Source: Batkoa obscura (taxonomy: Eukaryota; Entomophthoromycota; Entomophthoromycetes; Entomophthorales; Batkoaceae). Taken from it: a DNA stretch of 64,000 nt. The position numbers and the translations under genes were made by a program. The stretch is from the NCBI GenBank assembly GCA_030770535.1, contig JASVEC010000001.1:1302001-1366000 (forward strand), written 5' to 3'. Shown here in pieces: positions 45,500 to 57,103 of the stretch; positions within the stretch are counted from its first letter, which is position 1; the number at the start of each line of letters is the position of its first letter. Below the pieces are notes generated by a model that searched no databases, was not told the origin of the DNA, and saw nothing but the letters and a program-made list of their open reading frames with translations.

Positions 45500-47373
45500 A
45501 TGGCCGAAAACAGCATTAAAAGGGAGCGCGAAGAGCTCGGTTTGACACGTTTTGAGCAAGAAGTTGAAGATTTAGAAACTAAAAAGAAAGAGTTTAAAAC
45601 CTCAAAACTAGGTTTGCCAAATTGGCTTGCCAATCCAACAATTATTGACAACGATGAGGTTCAGGACATAACCGAGTTAACAGATGTATTAAACCAAAAA
45701 TTGATAGAAGGATGTAATGGTATAAATATAACATCCTTATTTGCTGGTATAATTTAATCTAATAATAAAACTGAAAAAATAATCTAATATTCATATAGTT
45801 CAAAAAGCAGTGCTACCCATTTTAATCAATAGCAATTATTTATCAACTCGTTACTTTCCTGGAGATTTATGCGTTTCTGCGCCCACAGGTTCGGGCAAAA
45901 CATTAGCTTACGTATTACCAATTATTCAGAATTTAATGCCACGCGTTGTGGTGAGATTGAGAGCTTTAGTTTTGTTACCTACCTATGATCTTGTGGCACA
46001 AGTTCGAGAAACTTTTGCCTATTTCTGTAAGGGCACAGATCTGAAGGTAAGTTTTCAAATTGGGGATCATGCGAAGTTTTTTTTAATTAAGATGGGTTTA
46101 GGTAGCTGGTATTTATAAAATGAACTCTTTTCAGGCAGAACAAGGATTATTGGTTAATGAACTGAATGAAGAGTAAGTTAATATATCATAATTTTTATTC
46201 AAGGTAATAACATTTTTATATAAAAGTCTATTAGGAGGATCAAGTAAAGTAGATATATTGATCACTACCCCTGGTAGGTTGATGGATCACATATCAAAAA
46301 CCAAAAATTTCAGTCTACAACATTTGAGATATTTGGTAATTGACGAAGCGGATCGTTTATTAAATCAGACATTTTATGATTGGTTAAATAAATTACTAGA
46401 CGCTGTAGACAATAAACCAAGTTTAAATAGTAAAATAAACATTAATTTAGACGATATGGATGTATCTTCATTAAGACACGACGCTGTCAATCAAGAAATA
46501 ACTGTTAATGAAGAGGAAGAGTATCAACTTTCAAGTCGAAGAGAACAGCTACAAAAGTTGTTATTTAGTGCTACTTTGACGAGAAATCCAGGAAAGATCA
46601 GTAACTTAAAATTAAAAGAACCAAAGTATATTGTGATTCAACCTAACGGTAAGGAAACTATCCGATACAATACCCCTAAGTCATTAGTGGAGAAATACGT
46701 GGCATGTTCACCCAGTTACAAGCCTATTTTGTTGTTATATTTATTAAATCAAGCCCAATTAAACTCGGTGTTGGTCTTTACAAAGTCAATCAATGTGTGT
46801 GATATGTTACTTAATTTTATTAATGAATATGTACAAAGTATAACAAATGAAAAAGAGAAAGAATACCTTTTGAAATTGAACATCAAAAGTTATCATTCTG
46901 AATTAAGTAGAAAACAAAAGTTGGATGTTTTAAAAGGATTTAAAAAGAATGAGATTAATGTGCTTATCTGTTCTGATTTATTGGCTCGTGGTTTAGATGT
47001 CGATAACGTGGAGGGAGTCATTAATTACGATGCCCCACAATTTATCAAACAGTATATTCATCGTGTGGGAAGAACAGCTAGAGCAAATCAAGATGGTTTG
47101 TCAATTACAATGTTGGAGCTTCATGAGGTATTTTTACATAAAATGATTTTTCATTACAATGTCTTATATATGATTTAAACTAGGTGACTTCCTTCCGTAA
47201 TATGCAAGCTAAGGCATCTAGATTAGAATTTCTAAAACAAATGCATATTGCTGAAAAAGAATTTAAACCTTGGAAGTTAAATTATCAGGTAGGAATCATA
47301 TTAATCATTGTAATCAAAGGATCTAATTTTATTTTAGGAAACATTAAAAAAAATAGAATTTAATAAAGAATAA
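45500..47373 (+). CDS. DBP6: DEAD-box RNA helicase, Dbp6/DDX51 type
   Basis: Six exons (45500-45746, 45799-46046, 46135-46172, 46227-47127, 47184-47288, 47338-47373) join in frame to give 524 residues. Helicase motifs in order: a Q-like region (SLFAVQKAVLP), motif I SAPTGSGKT, Ia-like LLPTYDLVAQV, TPGRL, motif II DEAD (VIDEADRLL), motif III SAT, motif IV VLVFTKS, and motif VI HRVGRTAR. The short N terminus and LITTPGRLMDHI context fit Dbp6/DDX51, which acts in the nucleolus in 60S ribosome assembly. The acceptor of exon 4 must be AAAAG at 46226, because the nearer TTAG would break the frame. Exon 2 loses the segment between motif Ia and GG unless intron 2 has an alternative donor. It converges with TRAP1 (82-base gap). 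Confidence 0.88.
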
Positions 47374-47455
47374 ACTTGGTTATTTATATAAAAAAAGAAT
47401 ATAGATTAAAATAAATAAAAGATTATTATTATTGTAGGTCTATTTTATTCTTGAT

Positions 47456-50286
47456 TTATTGTTTTACTTTAAGTTGTACTAGTTGTTCAATTAATAAATT
47501 TAATTTACTCATCATAGGCTTAATATCATCACTCAAACCTGCTACTACTCTTGCATTATTAATAATCTATAAAAATGAGTTATAGAAGGATAAAATTAAG
47601 ATAAATAATATTTTACTTGTTCTGAAATAGCTTCGGCTAATATAGGGTCTGATTTAATTAATTCAGCCAATCCAATAACAATTGAATGTTGTTTTGACAT
47701 TTGAATAGTGATTGGTACTAAAGGCATTTCTTGTCCTGGAGCTAAACTTTGCTTTAATACTTCTCTCATATAAGCTAACAACTAATGTAAATAAAATATT
47801 CTAATGTATTGTTTTAAGAGAAAGCTTACGATCTTTATCATATTGATGTCCGACAGCTAAGGCTGGATAACTAGTGCTTGTTTTTGCAACCTTAAAGAAT
47901 AAGTTAAATGAATACAAATAATCCTAATGACTCATTTACCTCAATTTTAGATACAGCTAATTTGGCACCTAATTTCTCAATAATAAAAGTTCTTAATTCG
48001 TTAAATTCTTCTTGTTTAAGTCCTTCATCTTGTACTGGAGTCGTATCAAATTTAGCTATCTCTTCATTTCCTACAGTGGATTCAATATCAACCAATGGAG
48101 TACCTTCATATTCTCTTGTTACATCAGCTAATACTTTGTCTACTTGATCATTTAAGAATAATACCTAAAATTACACTTATTTAATAAACTGTTATTACTA
48201 CCATTAATAATAACTCACTTCAATATCATTCTTTTTATAAGGTTCATAATAAGGATTTGATAAAGCTTCGGATTTACTACTGCAACTATAATAAATGGAT
48301 TTTTGATCTGGTTTCATTCTTTGTTTATAATCAGAGAATTGGATTAAATCGTCGGCATGAGATGAGTAAAATCTCAATAAAGGAATTACATCGCTCTAAA
48401 GAGAAAATATTATTAAACTGATAAATAATAAATAAAAATGCAAAGTTACTCTATACTGACTAAATTCTTCTAAGATAACAGCTTCTTTAAAATAACGATT
48501 AAAGCTTAAATAAAATTGATTAAATTTAGCCCCATCTCTTTTAGCTTCATCTTTCAACCATTTAATAATTTTGGTGGATAATATACTCTTTAATTTATTA
48601 ATTAAGGCGCCTTTCTGTAACATTTCTCTACTTAAATTTAATGGTATATCCTCCGAGTCGACCACACCTATAATTTACATAGCTTTAAACGTTTTTATAT
48701 AAAAATGGTATAATCATGATTTACCTTGAACAAATCTCAACCAGTGAGGTAATAATAAATGAGTTTTGTTACTAATCATAACATTTCTAGAATATAAAGT
48801 AACACCAGCCTCATTCATTTCATTATTGAATAAATTATTGTTCTTTTCTGGTATATAAAACACACTCTTGATACTTATTGGAGCATCTGTTTTATACGCT
48901 AAAGAATAATAGGGTTTGTCCATTTTCTATACTATCATTAGTTATATTATATTGTAATATGTTAAATTGTTTTACTTTAGTAATTGATTGATAAAAGGCA
49001 TCATGCTCTTCTTGGGTAATTTGATGTGCATTCTATTATGATTAATGTATAGTTTGTATATACGTTGCTAGCTTACTTTATTCCAAATAGGCTCCACATC
49101 GTTAATAACATCTCCTTCCAATTTTATAGGGAAACTGACAAAGTTACTATACTTTTTAATAATAGCTAGCAATCGTTACTATAAATCAAATTAAACAATA
49201 TGAATTATACTTACATTTTACTTTTTCCTTATCTAAAAACTCTTTCTCTTTTAAATGTAAAATTATTTTAGTTCCAACTGGTAAGTCAGCCACTTCAGAT
49301 ACTTGGTAAGAATTTAATCTAAAGAAATACTATTAATTTATATATTATTATAACTACCCCCTTACCCATCTGATGACCAGCAGTATCCAATTGAGCCCTT
49401 TAAAGCTGAACGTGTAAATACTTCAATTTTATTACTGACCATAAAGCCTGAATAAAATCCAACACCAAATTGACCAATGATTTTATGGTCTTTATCTCCT
49501 CCAGCTTCATTTTTTAAGTCTTGAATAAATTTCTTAGAGCCAGAACTTGCAATTGTGCCTAAATTCTATAATTGTTCATTAATTGTTATACTAATATTAT
49601 TATCCAATATACTTTACCTTATGTAACTCTTCAAGTGTTAATCCAATTCCTCTATCCTAGTAATTAAATTTCAATTATGTTTTATTTCATCAATTCCTTA
49701 AAATATTTACTTGAATGGTAAAAGTGTTATTAGCTGAATCTAAACTAATTTCAATTTCAGGTTGAGCTTGAGATTCATCTAATTCTAAGCTGTCCTTGTT
49801 GACTAATTCGTTATGCTTTAATTTTTCACTCGCGTCTGCTGCATTTGAAATAAGTTCTCTAAACACATAGTAAACATTTCTATCAATTAGTTGCTAGTTT
49901 TTGATTTACCTTATAAAAACCTAAATAGTAATATTAATAAAGATAAATTATCTTCTAACATTTTAATAATTATAATTACCTCTTTATCAGAATACAAAGA
50001 GTTAGCAACAATGTCTAATAATTTACTGGTCTCTGTTTTAAACTCATGTTTTTCTATATTATTTTTAGTTTCTGTAAGCTAATTAAATATTGGTTTAATT
50101 TCCATTTTACATTTATTATTATTTTACTTTAACACTTGATAGACTAAAGTTTCTTTGAGCACTATGGGATAATAGACTAGTAAGCTACATTATGTTAGCG
50201 ATTAATAATTATTGAAGTATTATATTATTAGTATCTATTACTCTTAGTCTATTTCTTAAGATTAATCTTGTTGTGTTACGTAGCAT
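47456..50286 (-). CDS. TRAP1: Mitochondrial Hsp90 chaperone TRAP1
   Basis: Seventeen exons, from 5' to 3': 50286-50242, 50184-50128, 50078-49980, 49920-49910, 49858-49711, 49656-49618, 49565-49366, 49318-49215, 49165-49077, 49032-48976, 48926-48725, 48667-48450, 48395-48219, 48164-47940, 47890-47830, 47774-47617, 47566-47456. The sum is 2001 bases, i.e. 666 residues in one frame. The N terminus ([15 protein letters not shown]..., no acidic residue in about 34, RNFSLSS) is a mitochondrial presequence. The GHKL ATPase has [11 protein letters not shown] (catalytic Glu72), DRGIG and [12 protein letters not shown]. The middle domain has [18 protein letters not shown] and [14 protein letters not shown]. 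The C-terminal dimer domain ends [19 protein letters not shown], as in TRAP1 and not in cytosolic Hsp90, with no MEEVD. The acceptor before exon 16 is the least certain junction. Confidence 0.92.
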
Positions 50287-50848
50287 TTTAAATCTTTTCA
50301 TTAATTTTCCATTTTTTAATTTTTTATCATTATCTGGAAATTATTATGGGAGTTTGTTTCAAAATTTATGTGGTGTTTTGGTAGATTTTTTCATGATTTA
50401 CTCTAAAGTTGGTAGCGTTATTGAAAGTAAAACTACATATAAATCAAAATTATAAATCAAAATTATATGAAATAATGCAATTCTGATCGTCCGTTTAAAG
50501 TAGCAATCTATTTATTTCAACAATTTCCAAGACAAACTCTTTGCATCAAAGAATCCTGGTTGAAAAATTCGAAAAAATCTCTACTTTTTAACAATTACTA
50601 ATTAGTACAAATTGGCTCAAATTCAAGGAATAAATCGGTATTTCAAAAAATTCGAATTCCTCGGAAGTTCGCAATTTTGAATGGAAGTGAAAAAATTCAA
50701 AGGAAGTTTCAACAAAAGGATGGAAAGGTATTAAAGATAAGGAAAAATAGAAAGAAAGTTGAATAAAATGAACTGAATTCAATTTGAGTATATAAATGTA
50801 ACAGAAAGGAATTAAAAAATCAAAAAACTATAACACAAAAAACCTACA
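50287..50848. other. Divergent promoter region TRAP1/OYE
   Basis: 562 bases between head-to-head starts. No gene. The segment 50600-50760 is rich in GAATT/GGAAG purine stretches. Confidence 0.5.
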
Positions 50849-51949
50849 ATGAGTTACAACAAGCACTTACAACAATCTTTACAACTTGGCGATTTAGCTT
50901 TAAATAATAGGGTGATTGTAGCCTCTATGACTCGTAACCGAGGTAAAATCCCAAATCAAGATAACATCGATTACTATACTCAACGTGCCTCTTCTGGCTT
51001 AATATTGAGTGAGAGTATATTAATAGAACCTCAAGGTGTAGAATGGCTTGAAGCGCCAGGGATATGGGATCAAGAGCAAATCAATGGCTGGAAAAAGTTA
51101 ACAGATAGCGTACATCAGGAAAATGGCAAAATATTTGCTCAATTGTGGCATGCTGGTAGAGTAGCAAATGCATTACACAATGCTGGAGTATCTCCACCAG
51201 CTCCTTCAGCTATTAAAGCCAGTGGTGGCTCATTTCGTTTATTGATTGATGGGCCAGGATATTCGGTTCCTAAAGCTATTGAGGATCCTAAATATTATAT
51301 AGAGATGTTTCAAAAGGCAGCTGTTAACGCAAAGCAAGCTGGATTTGATGGGATTGAATTACATGCTAGTGGTGGCTTTTTAGTTCACCAGTTTTTAGAG
51401 TCGCGTTCAAACCAACGTACAGATAGATATGGTGGTAATGTTGAAAACCGAGCTAAGTTTTTATTGGAAATTATTGATGAATTCGTTAAAGTTTATCCAC
51501 CGAGTAGAGTTGGAATTAAATTAAGTCCATGTGGTGGGTATAATGATATGGGAGAAAAAAATCAAGAAGAGGCTTATAAGTTATATAATTATTTAATAAC
51601 TCAACTCGATCAACGCAATATTGGATATATTCAATTTGTACGTTATAACCCCGATTTTGACAGTAATAAATCGGGCATTAATTTAAATTTAGAATCATTT
51701 TTTCCATTAATTAAAAATGCTAAGATCTTTATTAATGGTGGCTTCTCTGCTGAAGAAGGTGATCAATTTATTGCAGATAATAAGGTAGATGCTATTGTTT
51801 ATGGTCGTCCTTTTATCGCTAATCCGGATCTTCCAAACCGCTTTTTCAATAATTATGAATTATCACCAATTAAAAATTACTTTTCTCTTTATAATTATAG
51901 TGATGAAAAACGATATCTTGGTTACTCAGATTATGCTAATTATTCATAA
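50849..51949 (+). CDS. Old yellow enzyme-family flavin oxidoreductase with altered active site
   Basis: 366 residues, single exon, a full-length (beta/alpha)8 FMN barrel. Family marks: VASMTRNR (the Thr that tunes FMN), QLWHAGR, FDGIELHASGGF, SNQRTDRYGG, ENRAKFLLE, GIKLSP, and the FMN phosphate loop FINGGFSAEE with YGRPFIANPDLP. OYE enzymes reduce activated C=C bonds with NAD(P)H. The substrate-binding pair is normally His plus Asn or His, and a Tyr donates the proton (His191, Asn194 and Tyr196 in yeast OYE1). Here they read His172, Gly175 and Phe177, so the carbonyl clamp and proton donor are altered. It may act on other substrates or be a weaker reductase. It lies head-to-head with TRAP1. 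Confidence 0.88.
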   Translation: MSYNKHLQQSLQLGDLALNNRVIVASMTRNRGKIPNQDNIDYYTQRASSGLILSESILIEPQGVEWLEAPGIWDQEQINGWKKLTDSVHQENGKIFAQLWHAGRVANALHNAGVSPPAPSAIKASGGSFRLLIDGPGYSVPKAIEDPKYYIEMFQKAAVNAKQAGFDGIELHASGGFLVHQFLESRSNQRTDRYGGNVENRAKFLLEIIDEFVKVYPPSRVGIKLSPCGGYNDMGEKNQEEAYKLYNYLITQLDQRNIGYIQFVRYNPDFDSNKSGINLNLESFFPLIKNAKIFINGGFSAEEGDQFIADNKVDAIVYGRPFIANPDLPNRFFNNYELSPIKNYFSLYNYSDEKRYLGYSDYANYS

Positions 51950-52526
51950 TAAAATTGAATCACTTTTCGTAGCTCTTTATTTGATATTTTAATATTTAAT
52001 ATTTTCATTATTTAGGATAAATTAAATTTTATTCTAAGACTATTAATCATTATTTAATCCTTATTACAATTAGCTTTAAAAGCAAATAGTTGAAATAATA
52101 TATTGCTGTAATTCAACAATCAGGATATACAATCAAGCGTGTTGGGCAGAAATGGGTAAACAACCAGTTTTAATTTTGTAAATCCTAATTTAAGTGGATG
52201 ATTTAATTTAAAGTTAACCAATTAAAGTCTAGTTCAATTGAAATCCGGTTAATAATACAAAAAAATCAGTTGCTTAGCATTGAAAGATAAAAATGTCGTT
52301 TCAAATAAGGTTAGGCATGATTTGATAATAAATGAGAAAGAACATTCAAACTGTGACTGCATTGTTGAACCAGTTTCATAAAATTACGTAAAATCTATCG
52401 ATTTAATTTATTTGATTGGCAGCTTAGATCAGCTGTTGATTGAATTCCCCACATGCATTCAAGGTTCAAAAGGTATAAATAGAAGCATCGAATTTTTTAA
52501 ATGCTTTCTACATTTCTTTTAAAAAA
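51950..52526. other. Intergenic region
   Basis: No gene. Promoter of the gene at 52527, with a TATA box at 52474. Confidence 0.5.
52474..52481 (+). promoter_or_regulatory. TATA box of the gene at 52527
   Basis: TATAAATA, 53 bases before the ATG. Confidence 0.6.
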
Positions 52527-53111
52527 ATGGCTAATAATGAATCTTTTAAACCTTCGAAACCTATCTCTATCAATACTAACAAAAATCAATTAACTAACCG
52601 CTCATTTGGGAGCTGGTCCCCAATATCTGGTAGTATCCTTGGTGGTGGGAAGCATCCTGTATTTCCATCCGCATCGCCAAGTAATAGTTTACCACCATTG
52701 TCACCAGCCTCACCATCATCATTAAATTCTCAAGTAGAAAATGCACCAAATACAGTTAACTTGGGACGTCGAATGAGTCTTAATATTGGTGCTAGTTCTT
52801 TAGCTACACCATTTTTTCAAACAAATAAACCAACTAAGGAAGTAAAGGCAACCAATTCGCCAGAAAAAGAAGAGAGACCATTGGTTCGTCGTACTCGAAC
52901 TCTTAGTACCTCGGATGCTAGAAATGACAATACAGCTGGTATTGCTGAGAAATGGGGATTTGGCATACGTGAACCTAAAGAATATTCTAAAACTTTGCCT
53001 AATATGCGTAAAACTCGAGCAGATTTTTTAAGAGAAACTTCATCAACTAAAGAAAATCGTTCACGTTCACCAATGAGAGATCTTATTCTTAAAGGCCAAT
53101 TCGACATGTAA
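52527..53111 (+). CDS. Disordered basic Ser/Pro-rich protein, unrecognised
   Basis: 194 residues, no signal peptide or membrane segment. The N-terminal two thirds are Ser/Pro/Asn-rich. Two RR-x-S-like sites (RRMSLN and RRTRTLSTS) look like basophilic kinase targets, for example PKA. The C-terminal third has short conserved-looking blocks: AEKWGFGIREP, LPNMRKTRADFLRE and RSRSPMRDLILKGQF. I cannot name the family. The layout suggests a phosphoregulated adaptor or regulator. A canonical TATA box upstream suggests a strongly regulated promoter. Confidence 0.7.
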   Translation: MANNESFKPSKPISINTNKNQLTNRSFGSWSPISGSILGGGKHPVFPSASPSNSLPPLSPASPSSLNSQVENAPNTVNLGRRMSLNIGASSLATPFFQTNKPTKEVKATNSPEKEERPLVRRTRTLSTSDARNDNTAGIAEKWGFGIREPKEYSKTLPNMRKTRADFLRETSSTKENRSRSPMRDLILKGQFDM

Positions 53112-54142
53112 ATATCATTTTTATTTATAGTCTTTATCGTTTTTTATCGTGTATAATTATCACTTTTTTTATGCTTTTATAAATAAACTAGCTTAGTTTT
53201 TCTACATTTGAATTAGAATTAACCTTTTAAAGTAAACTGTTTATTCTTTTTTAAGATTTTAAAGATGTTTTAAATACATTCGCACGCTTAATAATAATTT
53301 GATAAAATAAAAAGTTGTTAAATTTGAATCGGCATTAAAAGCTTTAAAGTTTAATTAAAAAAATTATTTTTTTCATGAAACGTATTGGGGTAGTTTAGCA
53401 GTGAATTTGTTGTGTAGAAAACAATGGAGAGAAAGGGCACAGTCTATCCATAATAAGAAATAAAATCATTAACTAAATTTTGACTTAGTGGAAATAAAAA
53501 GCTATTCATAAAGAAAGGCTGGCGTTCTTTGTTTGAAAGTTAAATAGCGAAATTTGGCGATTTTGTGCTTAAAAAGTAAATAAATATCTGAAAAAAAATG
53601 AGTTCATTTTAATATAAGCTTTTAAAAGTTCAATAAATTATAAATCGATTTTTACTATAATATTGAGTATTTGTGAATTAAATATAAGAACTATTAAAGC
53701 TTATTTGATAGATTAATTTTAAATTTATAAAATTCTTTTTAAAAATTTTACAACCAGCATTTATATCCGAGTTTTCAACAAAAATTCGATTTAATAAAAA
53801 AATTTCAAATTTCAAAATTTTTAAAATGGGGATGTTTTTTGGTTTCATCACTTTTTCCATTTTTTAAGTGCTATTTGATCGAAAAGATTGTTAGCAAGAA
53901 TCTTAAACACAAAAATACATCCCCAAATGTTTTTGGCAAAAGATTAAATTACAATAAATGTATTTAAATACTTGATATATTATTCAATGAAATAAAAATT
54001 TTAATCTATCGTCATAATTACTTAATAATTTACCTTTTGTTAATACTTTATGTTAGTATTTATCTATTAGCATTTGAAAAATCTTATAAATTTGTTTAAA
54101 TATAGTTGGAAGTTTAATTTTTATTAATAGTTTTATTAATAG
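53112..54142. other. Repeat-rich intergenic region, left part
   Basis: It begins the accessory right flank. One MITE copy (53827); the rest is unassigned AT-rich DNA. Confidence 0.5.
53827..53925 (-). mobile_element. Family 1 MITE, copy 14
   Basis: Reverse orientation, full length. Confidence 0.85.
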
Positions 54143-54639
54143 TGTGAAAGTTGGTACTTAGTGGTAGGAGTTAAAAGTAGTTCTTGCTTGATTAACTTAC
54201 CTTGAGTCGAAAGGTCTTAGTTTGTATAACTAAGATAGACTTAAATGAATAAGGATAATACGTAATAAGTTACGAACTATGTAAAACAAATAGAATAGAA
54301 GATATTACTGTAAAATCTATGTAAGATGTTGTCAGAAAGACTTAGTGGCTTTATTAATAGTACGATATCAGGGAGTAATTCAATTAAAAAGCCTCGAGTT
54401 ATCATGTTGAAGAATCTCTTTTATACTCCAACAAGCACGGATATCAAAATGAGAGGATATCATTCTTGGCAATATGAAGTTAGAAATCCTCACAACAAAT
54501 CAAAACAAGGAACTCTGTATTGATTATACCACATGGTTCACGGTTAAATTGATTACAAGACTACAACTAGTTTTGTAAACAAGTTCAATGATTATTATCT
54601 TATAATTAATCCGAGAGTTAAATAAAGCAATATTTCACA
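54143..54639 (+). mobile_element. TGTGAAA element (window family 2), copy 1
   Basis: 497 bases, bounded by TGTGAAAG on the left and TTTCACA on the right, and flanked by ATAG on both sides (4-bp target duplication). An inner hairpin surrounds GGTCTTAGTTTGTATAACTA. It contains a 65-codon frame (54326-54523) that is also open in the copy at about 61117. The family is a non-autonomous TIR element of unknown superfamily. Confidence 0.85.
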
Positions 54640-54658
54640 ATAGTCTTATTATTAAATT

Positions 54659-54759
54659 TGGGGGTGTTTTTTTTGGCTTCATTATTTTTTCCATTTTTTA
54701 AGTGCTATTTGAGTGGAAAGGTTGTTAGTAAAATTCTTAAACACAAAAATATATCCCCA
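54659..54759 (-). mobile_element. Family 1 MITE, copy 15
   Basis: Reverse orientation. It lies 20 bases downstream of the family 2 element. Confidence 0.85.
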
Positions 54760-55010
54760 TTTATTAAATTTATTTTATTTAATTATAGAAATTGTATTTC
54801 TAATTAAAAGATTTTTATTGATTAATATAAAATCTTATTTTTTATATTATAACTTTATTTACTAACATTATAATCCAAAGTATTATACGAAGGTACAACG
54901 TCCTTAAACAAAATGAGTGCAATTCTTTTAGCAAACAAGTGTAGTTGTATTTAAAGTTATTTTTTCAAGTTTTTATCTGTGTGGGGTTATCATCTTTAAT
55001 AATAAAAATA

Positions 55011-55109
55011 TGGGGATGTATTTTTGTGTTTAAGAATTTTACTAACAACCTTTCCACTCAAATAGCACTTAAAAAATGGAAAAAGTGATGAAACTAAAAA
55101 ATATCCCCA
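55011..55109 (+). mobile_element. Family 1 MITE, copy 16
   Basis: Full length. Confidence 0.85.
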
Positions 55110-55460
55110 TTACTTATTTTTATTTATCTTTGATATTATAATCTTCAAAGCAAAGGTATTATTATGATTTATAATATACTATTATTTTATAAAGTTAAGC
55201 CATTTATATTATACATTTTAATTAATATTTCAATAATAAATTTAAATAAATAAAGGTTTTCTTATTAAATTTATTATTACTCCTTTAATTAGTTTTATTA
55301 TATTGATCTTGGGTTAAAAATCAACTTACTTTTATTTAGACTAATAAAAACAAATAAAAAAATACTTTAATAATTTATGATAAATGCCTTTAAATTATTG
55401 ATTTTACCTTTATTTTTTTCAAGATCCTTTAATAGATATTTAACAAACTAGAGATTATAT

Positions 55461-55560
55461 TAGGGAGTGTTTTTTTGGTTTCATTACTTTTTCCATTTTT
55501 TAAGCGCTATTCGAGTAAAAAATTGCTAGTAAAATCCTTAAACACAAAAATATATCCCCA
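55461..55560 (-). mobile_element. Family 1 MITE, copy 17
   Basis: Reverse orientation, TA on both flanks. Confidence 0.85.
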
Positions 55561-57103
55561 TATAGCGTAATTTATTTCAATTTCATTTGATATCGATAAA
55601 TTGATCATCTTTAATTATTATTCATTTTAATTTCAAATTTAAGTAGCAATTTTAGAATTGATAATCAAAAATAGCTTTATCTTTTATTATATTCTCCTGC
55701 TCAGACAAAGATAAAACAAATATTCAAATCTATTACTTTCTTTTATAACAATGAACCTAACATGAATTTTTTTAGGGGATTAATTTATCATCTAATTGGT
55801 GGATTGAGATAGGTTTTAGACATTATTCAGGTCACAATTAAGGGTAAAAAAGATGGCAAAAAATTTAGCTTTAAGGAAAAACCTCAATAGAGATAATCAG
55901 AATGCTATACAAATATATAAATATATAAATTATTTATAATGTTGTTATTTGATATTTTTATTTTTATTAAAAAAATTAATCCTTGCCATTAAGATACAAA
56001 ATAGTAATGTTGGTTTGTAATTTAATGAACTGCGTCAAATACAAAACTTAAGTAAACTATAGTAGATTATTTTGTCTTTACTCCTTATTACTTTAAAAGT
56101 AATAAGGTTAATAGAATGTTTCAATCATTATATCAAATATTTATTTATTGATAATGAAATTTTATATTAAATTAATAAAATAATAAGACAAATAACAATG
56201 ATACTTAAAATTAAGTAATAGTAGTTATAAAGAATATCTCAATAAAGTATAACGAAACTTTAGTATATTTATTAAAGACTATGTTAATTTTATAGTTAAT
56301 TGGAATAAGTGTTATTGATAGGATAGAATGATTCTATAAAAACATACTAAGTTTAATAATTAGAATAATGTTTGAAATGTTATTATAATAAAACCTGGCG
56401 GATATTCCAAGGCAAATGATGTTAAATTAATAATTTGAATTTACTACAACTTAGAGTTATATTAATTAAAACTTATTTATAACCTATTTTATAAATATTT
56501 TATAATTTCATTAATAGGTTTAATAAACATAAGCATGTACAAATAACTTAATAGTATACATAAAAACATTATTTTTTAATATTATTTTTTAATATTATTT
56601 TTTAATATTATTTTTTAATATTATTTTTTAATATTATTTTTTAATATTATTTTTTAATATTATTTTTTAATATTATTTTTTAATATTATTTTTTAATATT
56701 ATTTTTTAATATTATTTTTTAATATTATGTTTTTATATGTTTTTATTGAATATTAATTCAAATAAACAATTAGATCATTTGTCCTTAATTTTTTATAATA
56801 CCAAATTTAAAAGTATAATTTATTTGTTCTTATAAACTTTGCTAATAAAGGAGTGTAATTGCCATTTTGAATTGAAACTTGTAACTTGATTTTAATAAAT
56901 TGGTTCCAATGAAATGAATTAAGCATTGATTTATATATTAAACTCAACTTTTGGTTTGCATATATATGTGATATTTTATTCTAATAGAAATATTAAAAAA
57001 TGATATAAATATAGAACAAAGAATATGATGTATAGTTTTTAATTAAATAAAAAAAGTGAAAATATATTAAATAGCAGAAGTATTGACATCAAAGTATAAG
57101 AGA
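55561..57103. other. Intergenic region upstream of the GPCR-like gene
   Basis: No gene. It contains the 13-bp tandem repeat at 56568-56727. Confidence 0.5.
56568..56727. repeat. 13-bp minisatellite, about 12 units
   Basis: Head-to-tail copies of ATTATTTTTTAAT with almost no variation. The array is bordered by inverted ATAAAAACAT and ATGTTTTTAT. Confidence 0.95.

Noticed and set aside
54326-54523. 65-codon frame inside the TGTGAAA element as a host gene
   Set aside because: It recurs within another element copy, so it belongs to the repeat and is not an independent gene. Its coding status is left open in the findings.
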